Part shown: in pieces, positions 1-8,630 of the stretch | How the letters are laid out: every line of letters begins with the position of its first letter | Numbering within the stretch: position 1 is the first letter of the stretch | NCBI GenBank assembly: GCA_963846165.1 | Contig: CAWJUU010000005.1 | Coordinates: forward strand, 1,116,001 to 1,180,000 | DNA length: 64,000 nt | Source of the DNA: WHSW01 sp963846165 | GTDB taxonomy: Bacteria > Actinomycetota > Thermoleophilia > Solirubrobacterales > 70-9 | Direction of reading: 5' to 3' | The notes under the pieces: model-generated | Databases searched by the model: none | Told to the model about the DNA's origin: nothing | Seen by the model: the letters and a program-made list of their open reading frames with translations, nothing else | Program-made: the position numbers and the translations under genes

Positions 1-83
1 TCGTCGGCACCACAGCCGGCGCCGGCGAGCGCCAGCGCGGCGGCAAGCGAAGCGAGGGCGGTCCTGGGGGTCATCCGCGGCAT
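1..83 (-). CDS. Lipoprotein N-terminus, partial (runs off window start)
   Basis: Only the first 27 codons are present. ATG at 83 opens a basic N-terminus, then an Ala/Leu-rich hydrophobic stretch ending in LALAGAGC followed by GADD, which resembles a lipoprotein signal peptide with a permissive lipobox. It is divergent from the aminotransferase at 186 and shares its operator-like region. A solute-binding protein would fit the context, but nothing in the 27 codons proves it. Confidence 0.5.
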   Translation of the reverse strand, partial: MPRMTPRTALASLAAALALAGAGCGAD

Positions 84-86
84 CAG

Positions 87-113
87 TTTGTCACATTGGT
101 CCACAATTTGTCA
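87..113. promoter_or_regulatory. Operator-like site A (candidate GntR target)
   Basis: Read on the minus strand, 86-105 gives AATTGTGGACCAATGTGACA, almost the same as the site before the GntR gene (AATTGTGGAATAATGTGACA). TTTGTCA occurs twice here, at 87-93 and 107-113, exactly 20 bp apart (about two helical turns). The site lies between the divergent lipoprotein and aminotransferase genes and overlaps the expected -35 region of the TATGAT hexamer at 125-130. GntR binding is inference. Confidence 0.6.
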
Positions 114-124
114 ACGTCACGCTA

Positions 125-130
125 TATGAT
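125..130 (+). promoter_or_regulatory. Putative -10 element of operon A
   Basis: TATGAT is a good -10 match. No clear -35 sits 16-18 bp upstream; that position is covered by operator-like site A. This arrangement would suit repression by occlusion or a promoter needing an activator. A Shine-Dalgarno (AGGAGA, 172-177) follows before ATG 186. Confidence 0.45.
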
Positions 131-185
131 GCGAATCACGACGAAAAATGCCCCTTCACCCACGATCTAGATAGGAGAACCGGCA

Positions 186-1574
186 ATGACTACCGAGGTG
201 CGCAGCGACGTCGAGTATCCGAGCGTCCGCACGCCCCTGCCCGGCCCGGCCAGTGCGAGGCTGATGTCGCGCAACGACGCGGTCATGTACGGGCCCTATC
301 GCAACCACAACACCGTGCCGCTCTATATAGACCGCAAGACCGATTGGCTGATCGAGGACGTCGACGGCAACACCTTCGTCGATCACGTCTCGGCCTGGGG
401 CTCGAACCCGCTCGGTGCCCAGCCCGCCGAAACGCTCGAGCGGACGATCGCGGGGATGCGGCAGTGGGGGTTCGAGATCACCGACTACGTCCGCTCGGAG
501 CCCCCGATCCGCCTCGCCGAGCGTCTGGTCGAGCTCGCCCCGGCGAGCATCACGCGAGTCGCGACCGGGATCACCGGGACCGAGGTGGTCGAGGGCGCGG
601 TCAAGCTCGCCCGTGAGGCGACCGGCCGGCCGATGATCCTCGGCTTCCTCGGCCAGTACCACGGCGAGACGACCTACCTGACCGCTGCCGGGTCGACCGA
701 CCTCTCCGAGGTGACCTCGAACTCGGCCCAGTACGTCTCGGGGCTCGTCTTCGCCCCCTACCCGAACAGCTTCCGCGCCCCGTTCCACAAGGGGCCCGGG
801 CCCTACGACGACACGATCTACGTCGACTACCTCGAGGAGGTGCTGCTGCGCCATCAGGTCGACCCCGAGCAGATCGCCGGAGTGCTGATCGAGCCCGTGC
901 TCGGCGAGGGTGGGATCGTGATCCCCTCGGCCGCGTTCTGGAGCCGGCTGACCGGGCTCTGCGAGCGCTACGGGTGGGCGCTGATCGCCGACGAGGTGCA
1001 GACCGGGATCGGCCGCTGCGGGACGATGTTCGCGGTCGAGCGCTGGGACCTCCAACCCGACCTGATCCTGCTGGCCAAGGGCTTTGCCGGCGGCGTGATG
1101 CCGATCGGCGCCACCCTGGGAAGCGAACGGATGATGCGCGACTCGACCATGCACGTCGGCGGTACCTTCGCCTGGACCCCCGCCGCCTGCGAGGGCGCCC
1201 TGACCAACATCGAGAACATCCTCCGCGACGACGTGCTCGCCAACGTCTGCGAGATGGAGCGGGTGGCGGTCGAGGTCCTGGGGCCGCTCGTCGACCGCTA
1301 CGAGCAGGTCGGCGACGTTCGCGCCGCCGGTGGGCTGGTGGGGGTCGAGTTCGTCACCGACATGGAGACGATCAACCCGGCGCCCGCGTTCCAGCTCGCC
1401 GTCCACCACGCGGCGCTTCGTCGAGGCGTGCTCGGGATCACCCAGGAAGGCAAGTGGGTCTACCGGCTACAGCCGGCGCTCAACCAGCCGATCGAGCTCT
1501 TCCGCTGGTCCTGCGAGCGGGTCGCCGAGGCGATCGACGAGGTCAGCGCCGCACCGCCCCCCGAAGGCGGGTGA
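186..1574 (+). CDS. Class III (GSA/ornithine-type) PLP aminotransferase, copy 1
   Basis: A 462-aa fold-type I PLP enzyme predicted to transfer an amino group between an omega- or alpha-amino compound and a keto acid. The PLP-phosphate Asp is in ADEVQTGIG (about residue 269) and the Schiff-base Lys in LAKGFAGG (about residue 298). The length is normal for the family. ATG 186 is preceded by AGGAGA. The stop overlaps the GTG of the next gene (GTGA at 1571-1574), so the two are probably translationally coupled. The nearest functional groups are glutamate-1-semialdehyde aminomutase-like and omega-amino acid aminotransferases, but no hem genes are nearby. The catabolic context and a second copy at 15,624 argue for degradation. 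The substrate is unknown. Confidence 0.85.
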   Translation: MTTEVRSDVEYPSVRTPLPGPASARLMSRNDAVMYGPYRNHNTVPLYIDRKTDWLIEDVDGNTFVDHVSAWGSNPLGAQPAETLERTIAGMRQWGFEITDYVRSEPPIRLAERLVELAPASITRVATGITGTEVVEGAVKLAREATGRPMILGFLGQYHGETTYLTAAGSTDLSEVTSNSAQYVSGLVFAPYPNSFRAPFHKGPGPYDDTIYVDYLEEVLLRHQVDPEQIAGVLIEPVLGEGGIVIPSAAFWSRLTGLCERYGWALIADEVQTGIGRCGTMFAVERWDLQPDLILLAKGFAGGVMPIGATLGSERMMRDSTMHVGGTFAWTPAACEGALTNIENILRDDVLANVCEMERVAVEVLGPLVDRYEQVGDVRAAGGLVGVEFVTDMETINPAPAFQLAVHHAALRRGVLGITQEGKWVYRLQPALNQPIELFRWSCERVAEAIDEVSAAPPPEGG

Positions 1575-3709
1575 GCGCCCGCACCGACTGGGGCGTCGTC
1601 GTCGGCTACGCCGACCGGCTCTCGGCGCTCCCCGGCGAGCGCCTGCGGGTGATGGCCTCCTCGGCGGCCGAGCTCGAGGCGACGGTCGTGCGCCTGCCGG
1701 GCGGCGGGCCGGCGCCGATCGAGATCGCCGCTATCGCCGCCCGCGGTCGCCAGCCGGTGCGGACCGGCGCCTGCGTCGAGGTCCCCCACGATCCCGCGCT
1801 GCGGCCCGCCGGCGGGCTCGTCGTCGCCACCTGGGCCTGGCTCGCACCGGGAGCGCCGACCGGTCGCCGTCGGGTGCTGATCTCGAGCTGGAGCCCGGAC
1901 GGCGCCGACGGCTTCGCGCTCTGGCTCGAGCCCGACGGGCGCCCCGGCTTCGAGGTCGCGAGCGGCGGGCGCCGTGACCGAGTCGTCGCCGGCGCGGCGA
2001 TCGCGCTCGGCGTCTGGTCGAGGATCGAGGGCGCCCTCGACCCGGCGGCGGGCACGATCTCGATCTCGCGCTTCGAGGGCGAGCGCCGCGTCGACTCGAG
2101 CCTCGAAGCGGCGTCGCTGGCGGCGCCGGGTGACTCGCCCGGGCCGCTGCTGCTCGGAGCCGAGCGCTCGCGATCGGGCGCCGCGGAGTCGCACCTCGAC
2201 GGCAAGCTCGACCGCCCGACCGTGCTCGCCGGGCCGCCCGCGACCCCGACGACGGTCGCCGCCTGGGCACTCGGCGAGGGGCGCGGGCCGACAGGTCGCC
2301 GACCGCGGACCGCACGGTCTGCACGGCCGCTGCGTCAACGGCCCGATCCGCGCGGTCACCGGCCACGATTGGACCGGGGAGGTTCACGACTGGCGTCTCG
2401 GCGGCGAGCAGTACGGGGCGATGCACTTTCACTCCGACGCCGTCGATGACCTTGGCTGGGAGCCCGCGCTCGAGCTCGAGGTCGCGCCCGACTGCCCGAG
2501 CGGTGTCTACGCGGCGGTGCTCGCGGCCGCCGGCTGTGAGGACATGGTGCCGTTCGTCGTCCGCCGCGCCCCGGGGGCCGCCGCGGCGCCGAACGTGGTC
2601 CTGCTACCGAGCTTCACCTACCTGGCCTACTCATGCGAGCGCGCGGCGCCGGCGCTCGCCGGCTCGGAGCGACCCGAGGACCGCTGGGTCGCCGAGAACC
2701 GGCTGCTCAGCCTCTACGACCGCCACGCCGACGGTGTCGGCGCCTACGAGGCGTCGCTGCTGCGCCCGCTGACCCAGTTGCGTCCCGGCTATCGCTGCGC
2801 CCAGCACGGCGGGCCCCACGGCCTCGCCCAGGACCTGATCCTGCTCGGCTTCCTCGAGCGGCGGGGAATCCGCGCCGACCTGCTCACCGACCACGACCTC
2901 GACCGTGAGGGAGCCACCGCCCTCGATGGTCATCGGACCGTGATCACGGGCGCCCACCCGGAGTACGCCAGCGAGCGCTTGCTCGACGCGCTCGAGGCCC
3001 ACGTGCGCGGCGGCGGCAACCTCGCGTACCTCGGCGGCAACGGGCTCAACGGCTGCGTCTCGGTCGACCCGCAACGCCCGCAGGTGATCGAGCTGCGGCG
3101 AAACGACACCCAGGGGCTCGCCTGGCAGGCCCTCGCCGGGGAGCACCACCACGCCGCCACCGGCGCCTTCGGCGGCGACTGGCGCCGCCACGGGCGCCCC
3201 GAGCAGCGGCTGCTCGGGGTCGGCCTCGCGGCCTTCGGCGACGGCCCGGCGATCGACTACGTGAGGATCGCGAATCCCGAGGATCACACGGCGGCGATCG
3301 CCTTCGCCGGCCTCGAGCCCGGGGCGCCGATCGGCGCTCCGGGGGCGGTCCTCGGGCGGCGCGGCCGGCTATGAGGTCGATAGCTTCGATCCCCGGCTGG
3401 GCTCGCCCGCCCGCGACGATCCGGCTCGCAACCGCGGCGCCACTCAGCCCCGGCTACGAGGTCTGGCCCGACGACACGATCGAGGACGTCGATCACCCGC
3501 TCGACGGCGAGCTCGGGCCGCGAATGCGAGCCGACATGGTCCTGCGGCGCTCGGTGGGCGAGGGCGTCGTCTTCTCCGTCGGCTCGATCGCCTGGACCGG
3601 GTGCCTGGGCGCCGACGACGCAAACCCGGTCGCGCGGGTGACCGAGAACGTGCTCGCCGAGCTCTCGCGCGAGCGCCCGTTCGCGGCCGAGGCGAGCGCG
3701 GATGGCTGA
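1571..3709 (+). CDS. N,N-dimethylformamidase beta-subunit-like protein (frame broken)
   Basis: GTG 1571 overlaps the previous stop. The N-terminal third looks like a beta-rich LamG-like domain (AWALGEG near its end). The rest resembles the DMFase large-subunit C-terminal domain: a HGGPHG segment, then LADLLTDHD-like, VITGAHPEYAS and LAYLGGNGL. That family hydrolyses the amide bond of small N-alkyl formamides, but most homologues are uncharacterised. Coding potential changes frame near 2290, 3352 and about 3405. The restored product would be roughly 710 aa and ends at TGA 3709. Because homology resumes cleanly after each break, I read these as sequence errors, although a pseudogene cannot be excluded. 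It lies between an aminotransferase and a FAD oxidoreductase. Confidence 0.65.
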
Positions 3710-5299
3710 TGCGACGGCGCGAGCTCAGGGTCGCAGCTTCGACGCGATCGTCGTCGGGGCCGGTCACAACGGTCTCGTCGCCGCCGCCTACCTCGCCCGG
3801 GCCGGCCTGCGGACCGTGGTCGTCGAACGGCGGGCGATTGTCGGCGGCGCCTGCACCACCGAGGAGTTCGCCCCCGGCTACCAGGCCTCGCCAGGCGCCT
3901 ACGTGCTCAGCCTCCTGCGGCCGGCGATCTGGCGCGACTTCTCGCTTCGCGCTCGCGGTCTCGAGGTGCTCGAGGCGGGCCCGACCCTGAACGTCTTTCG
4001 CGACGGCGCCCGGCTCACGCTCCACGAGCGCGACGCCGACACCGCCGCCGAGCTGGCGCGCTTCGAGCGCCGCGACGGCGCCGCCTACGCCGACTTCCAG
4101 GCCGAGATGCTCGCCGTCGCCCGCCTGCTCGGGCCGTGGTTCGACCGCCCGCCCCCGGGCGCGCCGGGCTGGCTCGGCGCCGGCTCGATCGGGGCGATCG
4201 CGGCCAGCGGACGGCGAGCGCGCGGGGCGGCACTCGCCGCCGCGAAGCTGTTCGCGACCTCGGCCCGTGAGTACCTCGAGCAACGGTTCGAGTCCGAGCA
4301 TGCCCGCGCGGCGCTCGGCTGGGACTCGATCTCGAACACGCTTGCCGGGCCCTCGACCCCGGGGACCGCCTACTCGCTGCTCCACGAGCATGCGGCGAGC
4401 GCCTTCGGCGGCAGCGCCTGGGGCTTCGTCCGCGGCGGCATGGGCCAGGTCACGGCCCACCTGCACGACGCCGCGCGCGAGGCGGGGGCCGAGGTGATCA
4501 CCGGAGCGCCGGTGGAGCGGATCGTGGTCGAGTCGGCCGCGTGGCGGGCGTCCGGCTGGCCGAGGGCGGCGAGCTGCGGCGCGCCGACCGTGCTCTCGAA
4601 CGCCGACCCGAAGCGCACCTTCCTCACCCTGCTCGAGCCGGCGGCGCTCGACCCCGAGCTCGCAGCCGCGATCCGCGCCTACCGCAGCGATGGCGCGAGC
4701 ATGAAGATCAACCTCGCGGTCGCCGAGCTGCCGCGGATCGAGGGCACCCCGGCGGGGCTGCAGCCGCATCACCGGGGCCTGATCCAGCTGACGCTACCGC
4801 TCGCCGAGATGGATCGCGACCAGACAGGACGCCCGCCGCGGGGTCCCGCCCCCGACCCCCACGTCGAGCTCTGCGTTCCCAGCGCCCTCGACCCGTCGCT
4901 GGCGCCGCCCGGCCGGCACGTGCTCACGCTCGGGGTCCGCTCGCAGCCGTACCGGCTCGCCGACTCGGATTGGAACTCCGAGCGCGAGCGGATCGCCGAC
5001 AGCCTGATCGCCGGACTCTCCGCGGTGATCCCGAACCTCCCCGGCTCGGTGATCGACCGCCAGGTCCTGACCCCGCTCGACCTCGAGCGGACGCTGGCGC
5101 TCACCGGCGGTCATCACCTGCACGGAGACATGTCGCCCGACCAGCTCGGGCCGCTGCGCCCGGCGCTCGGGATCGGCGGCTACCGGGGAGCGGTCCGAGG
5201 CCTCTACCTCTGTGGCGCGGGGACCCACCCCGGCGGCGGCGTCACCGGCGCCAACGGGCGCAACTGCGCCGCTCGCGTGCTGGCCGACCTCCGAGCTAG
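3702..5299 (+). CDS. Phytoene-desaturase/PYROXD2-type FAD oxidoreductase, copy 1
   Basis: About 530 aa. The N-terminal Rossmann FAD motif is VVGAGHNGLVAAAYLARAG (residues 16-34), followed by VERRAIVGGAC. The C-terminal FAD-contacting block is YLCGAGTHPGGGVTGANG. ATG 3702 overlaps the upstream stop. Between about 4537 and 4590 the frame is locally wrong: reading +1 there restores VAGVRLAEGGELRR, matching the paralog at 13,999, so two compensating indels are likely. A third shift is needed near 5290 to reach the natural stop at 5297-5299. As read, the frame runs on across the antisense Lrp gene to 5891, which is not credible. The family contains carotenoid desaturases and amine/alcohol oxidases. 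No crt genes are nearby, so amine or alcohol oxidation is more likely. Confidence 0.8.
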
Positions 5300-5774
5300 A
5301 CGGTGGCGTCGCCGTCGCGGCGCACGGCTCCGAGAAGCGGTAGGAGTCCTTGAGCTCGCTGAGGATCACGGCGGTCTCGGTCTCGACCACGCCGGGCACC
5401 TGGCGGATCCCCTGGGTGACCACCTCGAGCAGGTGCTGGTTGTCACGACAGACGGCGCCGACGAGCAGGTCGGTGCGGCCGGTGCAGACCGCGACGTAAT
5501 CGACCTCGGGATCGCCGCGATCCGTTCCGACGCCTGCTCGAGCTCGGCGCCGCTGAGCCGCACCGAGATGAAGGCCTGGATCATCCCGAGCGCGATCGGG
5601 CTCGTCGCGGCGACGATCTGGATCACCCCGCGCTCGGTCAGCGACGCTACCCGCTGGCGCACGCTCGCCTCGGAAAGCCCGAGGTCGCGGGCGATGCGTG
5701 GTGAACGGCCGGCGCCCCTCCTCCTGGAGCTGGTCGATGATCGGGCGGTCGACCTCGTCGAGCGGCTTGTTCAT
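5296..5774 (-). CDS. Lrp/AsnC-family transcriptional regulator (frame broken)
   Basis: The restored protein is about 155 aa. An N-terminal helix-turn-helix begins MNKPLDEVDRPIIDQLQEEG and continues in the next frame as IARDLGLSEASVRQRVAS, followed by the ligand-sensing domain (YVAVCTGRTDLLVG, then VVETETAVILSELKDSY). Frame changes fall near 5680, 5530 and 5325. After the last one the product ends RDGDATV with its stop at 5296-5298, tail-to-tail with the FAD oxidoreductase stop. Lrp proteins sense amino acids and often regulate neighbouring catabolic genes, which fits this locus. Start ATG 5774 overlaps the predicted end of the SDR gene. Confidence 0.75.
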
Positions 5775-6596
5775 CCGCTTCCGCTCCGCCCTCGAGTCCC
5801 TCGAGCCGCTCGGGCACCGGCGGGCGGCTCTCGGTGTCGTACCAGTCGCCGCTCAACTCACCGCCGTCGACGACGATCGTCTCGCCGTTGACGTAGGAGG
5901 CATCGTCGGAGGCGAGGAAGAGCACCACCCGCGCCTGCTCCTCGGGCCGCGCGACCCGGCGCAGCGGGACCCGCGCGAGGTAGTTGTGGATGGTCCGCCG
6001 GTCGCCGTCGGTGAAGGTCGCGGCGAGATCGGCGCTCACCGTCTCGCCGGGCGCGACGCAGTTGAAGCGCAGCCCGAGGTGGCCGAGCTCGGTGGCGAAT
6101 GAGCGCATGATCGCGACGATACCCGCCTTGGTCGCGTTGTAATGAGCCTCCGGAGCCTCGGTTCGGAAGGCGTTCACCGAGCTGATCGAGACGACCGCGC
6201 CCCGGCGCCGCTCGGCCATCCTGCGGGCCACCGCCTGGGTGAGGAAGAAGACGGCGCGGAGGTTGACCGCGAAGAGCTCGTCCCAATCGGACCCGGCGAT
6301 CTCGAGCACCGGGGCCTGGCGCATCAGGCCAGCGTTGTTGACGAGGACGTCGATCGAGCCCAGTCGCTCCTCGGCGAGCTCGGCGAGCTCGCCGGCGCCG
6401 AGGGCTCGGCGAGGTCGGTGGCGATCAGCTCGAGCATCTCGGGATCGCAGACGCGCGTCGGCAGCGCGTCGAGGCCGTCGCGGTCGCGATCGGCGACCAG
6501 GACGCTGGCGCCCTCGGCGAGCAGCTCGGTCGTGATCGCGAGCCCGATCCCGCTCGCGCCCCCGGTCACCAGTACGTTGCGTCGTTCGAACCGCAT
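5771..6596 (-). CDS. SDR-family oxidoreductase (frame broken)
   Basis: A short-chain dehydrogenase with NAD(P)-binding TGGASGIG near residue 12, structural NNAG, and the catalytic set Ser...Tyr-x-x-x-Lys in SISSVNAF...HYNATKAG. The C-terminus has the usual substrate/NAD loop NGETIVVDGG. A frame break near 6395 separates the first 70 residues from the remainder; shifting restores LGSIDVLVNNAGLMRQA. As read, the frame continues into the Lrp gene. The expected end is a TGA overlapping the Lrp ATG at 5771-5774 and needs one more shift. ATG 6596 has a strong Shine-Dalgarno (GGGGAGGA). It probably oxidises an alcohol or reduces a keto intermediate of the locus. Confidence 0.75.
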
Positions 6597-6616
6597 TCGG
6601 GTCCTCCCCTCACGAT

Positions 6617-6643
6617 TTGTCTAATTGTGGAATAATGTGACAC
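6617..6643. promoter_or_regulatory. Operator-like site B between SDR and GntR genes
   Basis: AATTGTGGAATAATGTGACA at 6623-6642 matches site A (minus strand of 86-105) at 18 of 20 positions. Flanking TTGTC (6617-6621) and GTGAC (6637-6641) make a loose inverted repeat. TAATGT at 6633-6638, inside the motif, could be the -10 for a leaderless GntR transcript starting at ATG 6644. The location over a regulator's own promoter suggests autoregulation. Confidence 0.6.
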
Positions 6644-7350
6644 ATGAGCCCAACCTCCGAGACGCCAGGACGCGGCCGAAACCGGTCCGCCTGGACACAG
6701 TCTCGACCGTCGACGCCGCCGCCAACGTACTGCGTGAGCTGATCCTCGACGGCCAGCTCGAGCAGGGAGCGCGCCTGCGCGAGGCCGAGTTCGCAGAGCG
6801 GCTCGGGATCGCCCGGCACTCGTTCCGCGCCGCGACCCAGATCCTGATCGGCGAGGGCCTGCTGCGGCGCGAGCCCAACCGCGGCGTCCACGTACCCGTG
6901 TTCGAGCCCGACGACCTGATCGACGTCTTTCGCCTTCGGACCGCGCTCGAGGTCGAGGCGGTGCGGCTGGTGGTCGCCGCGGGCCGGGTCCCCGAGGCCG
7001 CCGAGGACTCGGTGCGCGAGCTCTCGGCGCTCGGCGACGACGCTCCCTGGCGGGCCGTGGTCGAGCCCGACATGCGCTTTCACCGGTCGATCATCGACGC
7101 TTCGGGTTCCGAGCGCATGGTGCGCGCCTACGCGACCGTGCACTCGGAGGTCCTGCTCTGCCTGGTCTGGCTGCGGCCCCACTACGACCGCCCGTCGCAG
7201 GTGGCAGCCGAGCACGAGGAGCTGATCGCGGCGATGCGCGCCGGCGACGCCGACCGCGCCGAGGACCTCTTCCGCGCCCACCTGAGCGAGGCGGCCGAGA
7301 ACCTGACCCAGGCCTGGCAGGAGCGGACCGGCGAAAAGGTCGTGGTATGA
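6637..7350 (+). CDS. GntR-family regulator, FCD (FadR) subfamily
   Basis: About 235 aa. The winged helix spans the first 75 residues (VLRELILDGQLEQGARLREA, then NRGVHVPVFEPDDL). The all-helical FCD ligand domain has a DMRFHRSIIDASGSERM metal/ligand segment and AEHEELIAAMRAGDADRAED. The in-frame start is uncertain: GTG 6637 or TTG 6625 are inside the operator and have no Shine-Dalgarno. ATG 6644, 5 nt after TAATGT, reads MSPTSETPGRGR and would join the conserved frame if one indel near 6672 is assumed. FCD regulators usually sense carboxylic or amino acid-like effectors. It is the first gene of operon B and overlaps the enolase-like start (ATGA 7347-7350). Confidence 0.85.
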   Translation: MTHEPNLRDARTRPKPVRLDTVSTVDAAANVLRELILDGQLEQGARLREAEFAERLGIARHSFRAATQILIGEGLLRREPNRGVHVPVFEPDDLIDVFRLRTALEVEAVRLVVAAGRVPEAAEDSVRELSALGDDAPWRAVVEPDMRFHRSIIDASGSERMVRAYATVHSEVLLCLVWLRPHYDRPSQVAAEHEELIAAMRAGDADRAEDLFRAHLSEAAENLTQAWQERTGEKVVV

Positions 7351-8630
7351 GCGCCCCCGCGATCACCGCGGCTCGCGGCCCGCGAGGTGCTCGACTGCCG
7401 CGGCCTGCCGACGGTTCAGGTCGACCTCGCGCTCGAGGACGGCACGTTCGCGACCGCCGACGTCCCCTCCGGCAGATCGACCGGCTCGCTGGAGGCCGCC
7501 GAGCTTCGCGACGGCGGCGGGCGCTTCGGCGGCTTCGGCGTCCGCGGCGCGGTCGCGAACGTCAACGGCGAGATCCGCGAGGCGCTGGTCGGCGCCGCGC
7601 TCGCCACCCAGCGCGACCTCGACCATGCCCTGATCGAGCTCGACGGGACCGAGCAGAAGTCGCGCCTCGGCGCCAACGCGATCCTCGGCGTCTCGCTCGC
7701 CGCCGCCCGGGCGCGCGCCGCAGCGCGCCGGCATGCCCCTGTACCGCCACCTGAGCGCCGAGGGCCACGTGCTCCCGGTGCCGCTGGTCAACCTGATCAA
7801 CGGCGGCCGCCATGCGTCCAACGACCTCGACTTCCAGGAGTTCATCGTGATCCCGGTCGGGGCCGGCTCGCTGCTCGAGGCGATGCAGATCTCGAGCGAG
7901 GTCAACCTCGCGCTCGCCGAGATCCTGCTCGACCGTTACGGGAAGAGCGCGCTCAACACCGGCGACGAGGGCGGCTACGCCCCGGCGATCTCCAACCCCC
8001 GCGAGGCGCTCGGGCTGCTGCACGAGGCGGTCGCCAACGCCGGTCACTCGGGTCGCTTTCGCTACGGGCTCGACTGTGCCGCGACGCATCTGTATGACCG
8101 CGAATCGCGCACCTACGAGGTCGCCGGCGAGCGCCGCGACACCGAGGCGATGACCGAGCTCTATCTCGAGCTGATCCGCGACTTCGACGTGGTCACGATC
8201 GAGGACCCGCTCGACGAGGATGACTTCGACGGCTTCGCGGCGCTGACCGCCGCAAGCGGGATCCAGATCGTCGGCGACGACCTCTTCGTCACCAACCCGA
8301 CCCGGCTCGCGGAGGGAATCGAGCGCGGCGCCGCCAACTCGCTGCTCTGGAAGGTGAACCAGATCGGCACGCTCACGGAGGCGCTCGCCGCGGCCGAGCT
8401 CGCCCGCTCGCAACGGCTACACGGTCGTCGTCTCCGAGCGTTCGGGCGAGACCGAGGACCCGATCATCGCCGACCTCGCGGTGGCGCTGGAGGCCGGCCA
8501 GATCAAGACCGGCGCCCCGGTGCGCGGCGAGCGGACGGCGAAGTACAACCGCCTGATCAGGATCGAGGAGGAGCTCGGCGAGGCGGCCGAGTATCCCGGC
8601 GACGTCTTCGGGGCGGCGATCGCGGCGTGA
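7347..8630 (+). CDS. Divergent enolase paralog (frame broken)
   Basis: Enolase superfamily, true enolase subgroup, about 425 aa after correction of frame breaks near 7378, 7718 and 8410. Retained elements: QEFIVIPVGA, GDEGGYAP, IEDPLDEDDFDG, VGDDLFVTN, the general-base Lys in WKVNQIGTLTE and GQIKTGAPVRG. Altered elements: the mobile loop is SGRSTGSLEA instead of SGASTGxHEA, LDCRGLPT replaces LDSRGNPT, and SERSGETED replaces SHRSGETED, removing the active-site His. Glycolytic activity is therefore doubtful. Coupled by GTGA to a glycerate-2-kinase-like gene, it may act on 2-phosphoglycerate or a related phospho-hydroxyacid. A canonical eno elsewhere in the genome would be expected. Confidence 0.8.

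Noticed and set aside
5300..5891. In-frame continuation of the FAD oxidoreductase beyond its conserved end
   Set aside because: The extension is antisense to the Lrp gene and resembles no protein; a missing or extra base near 5290 explains it.
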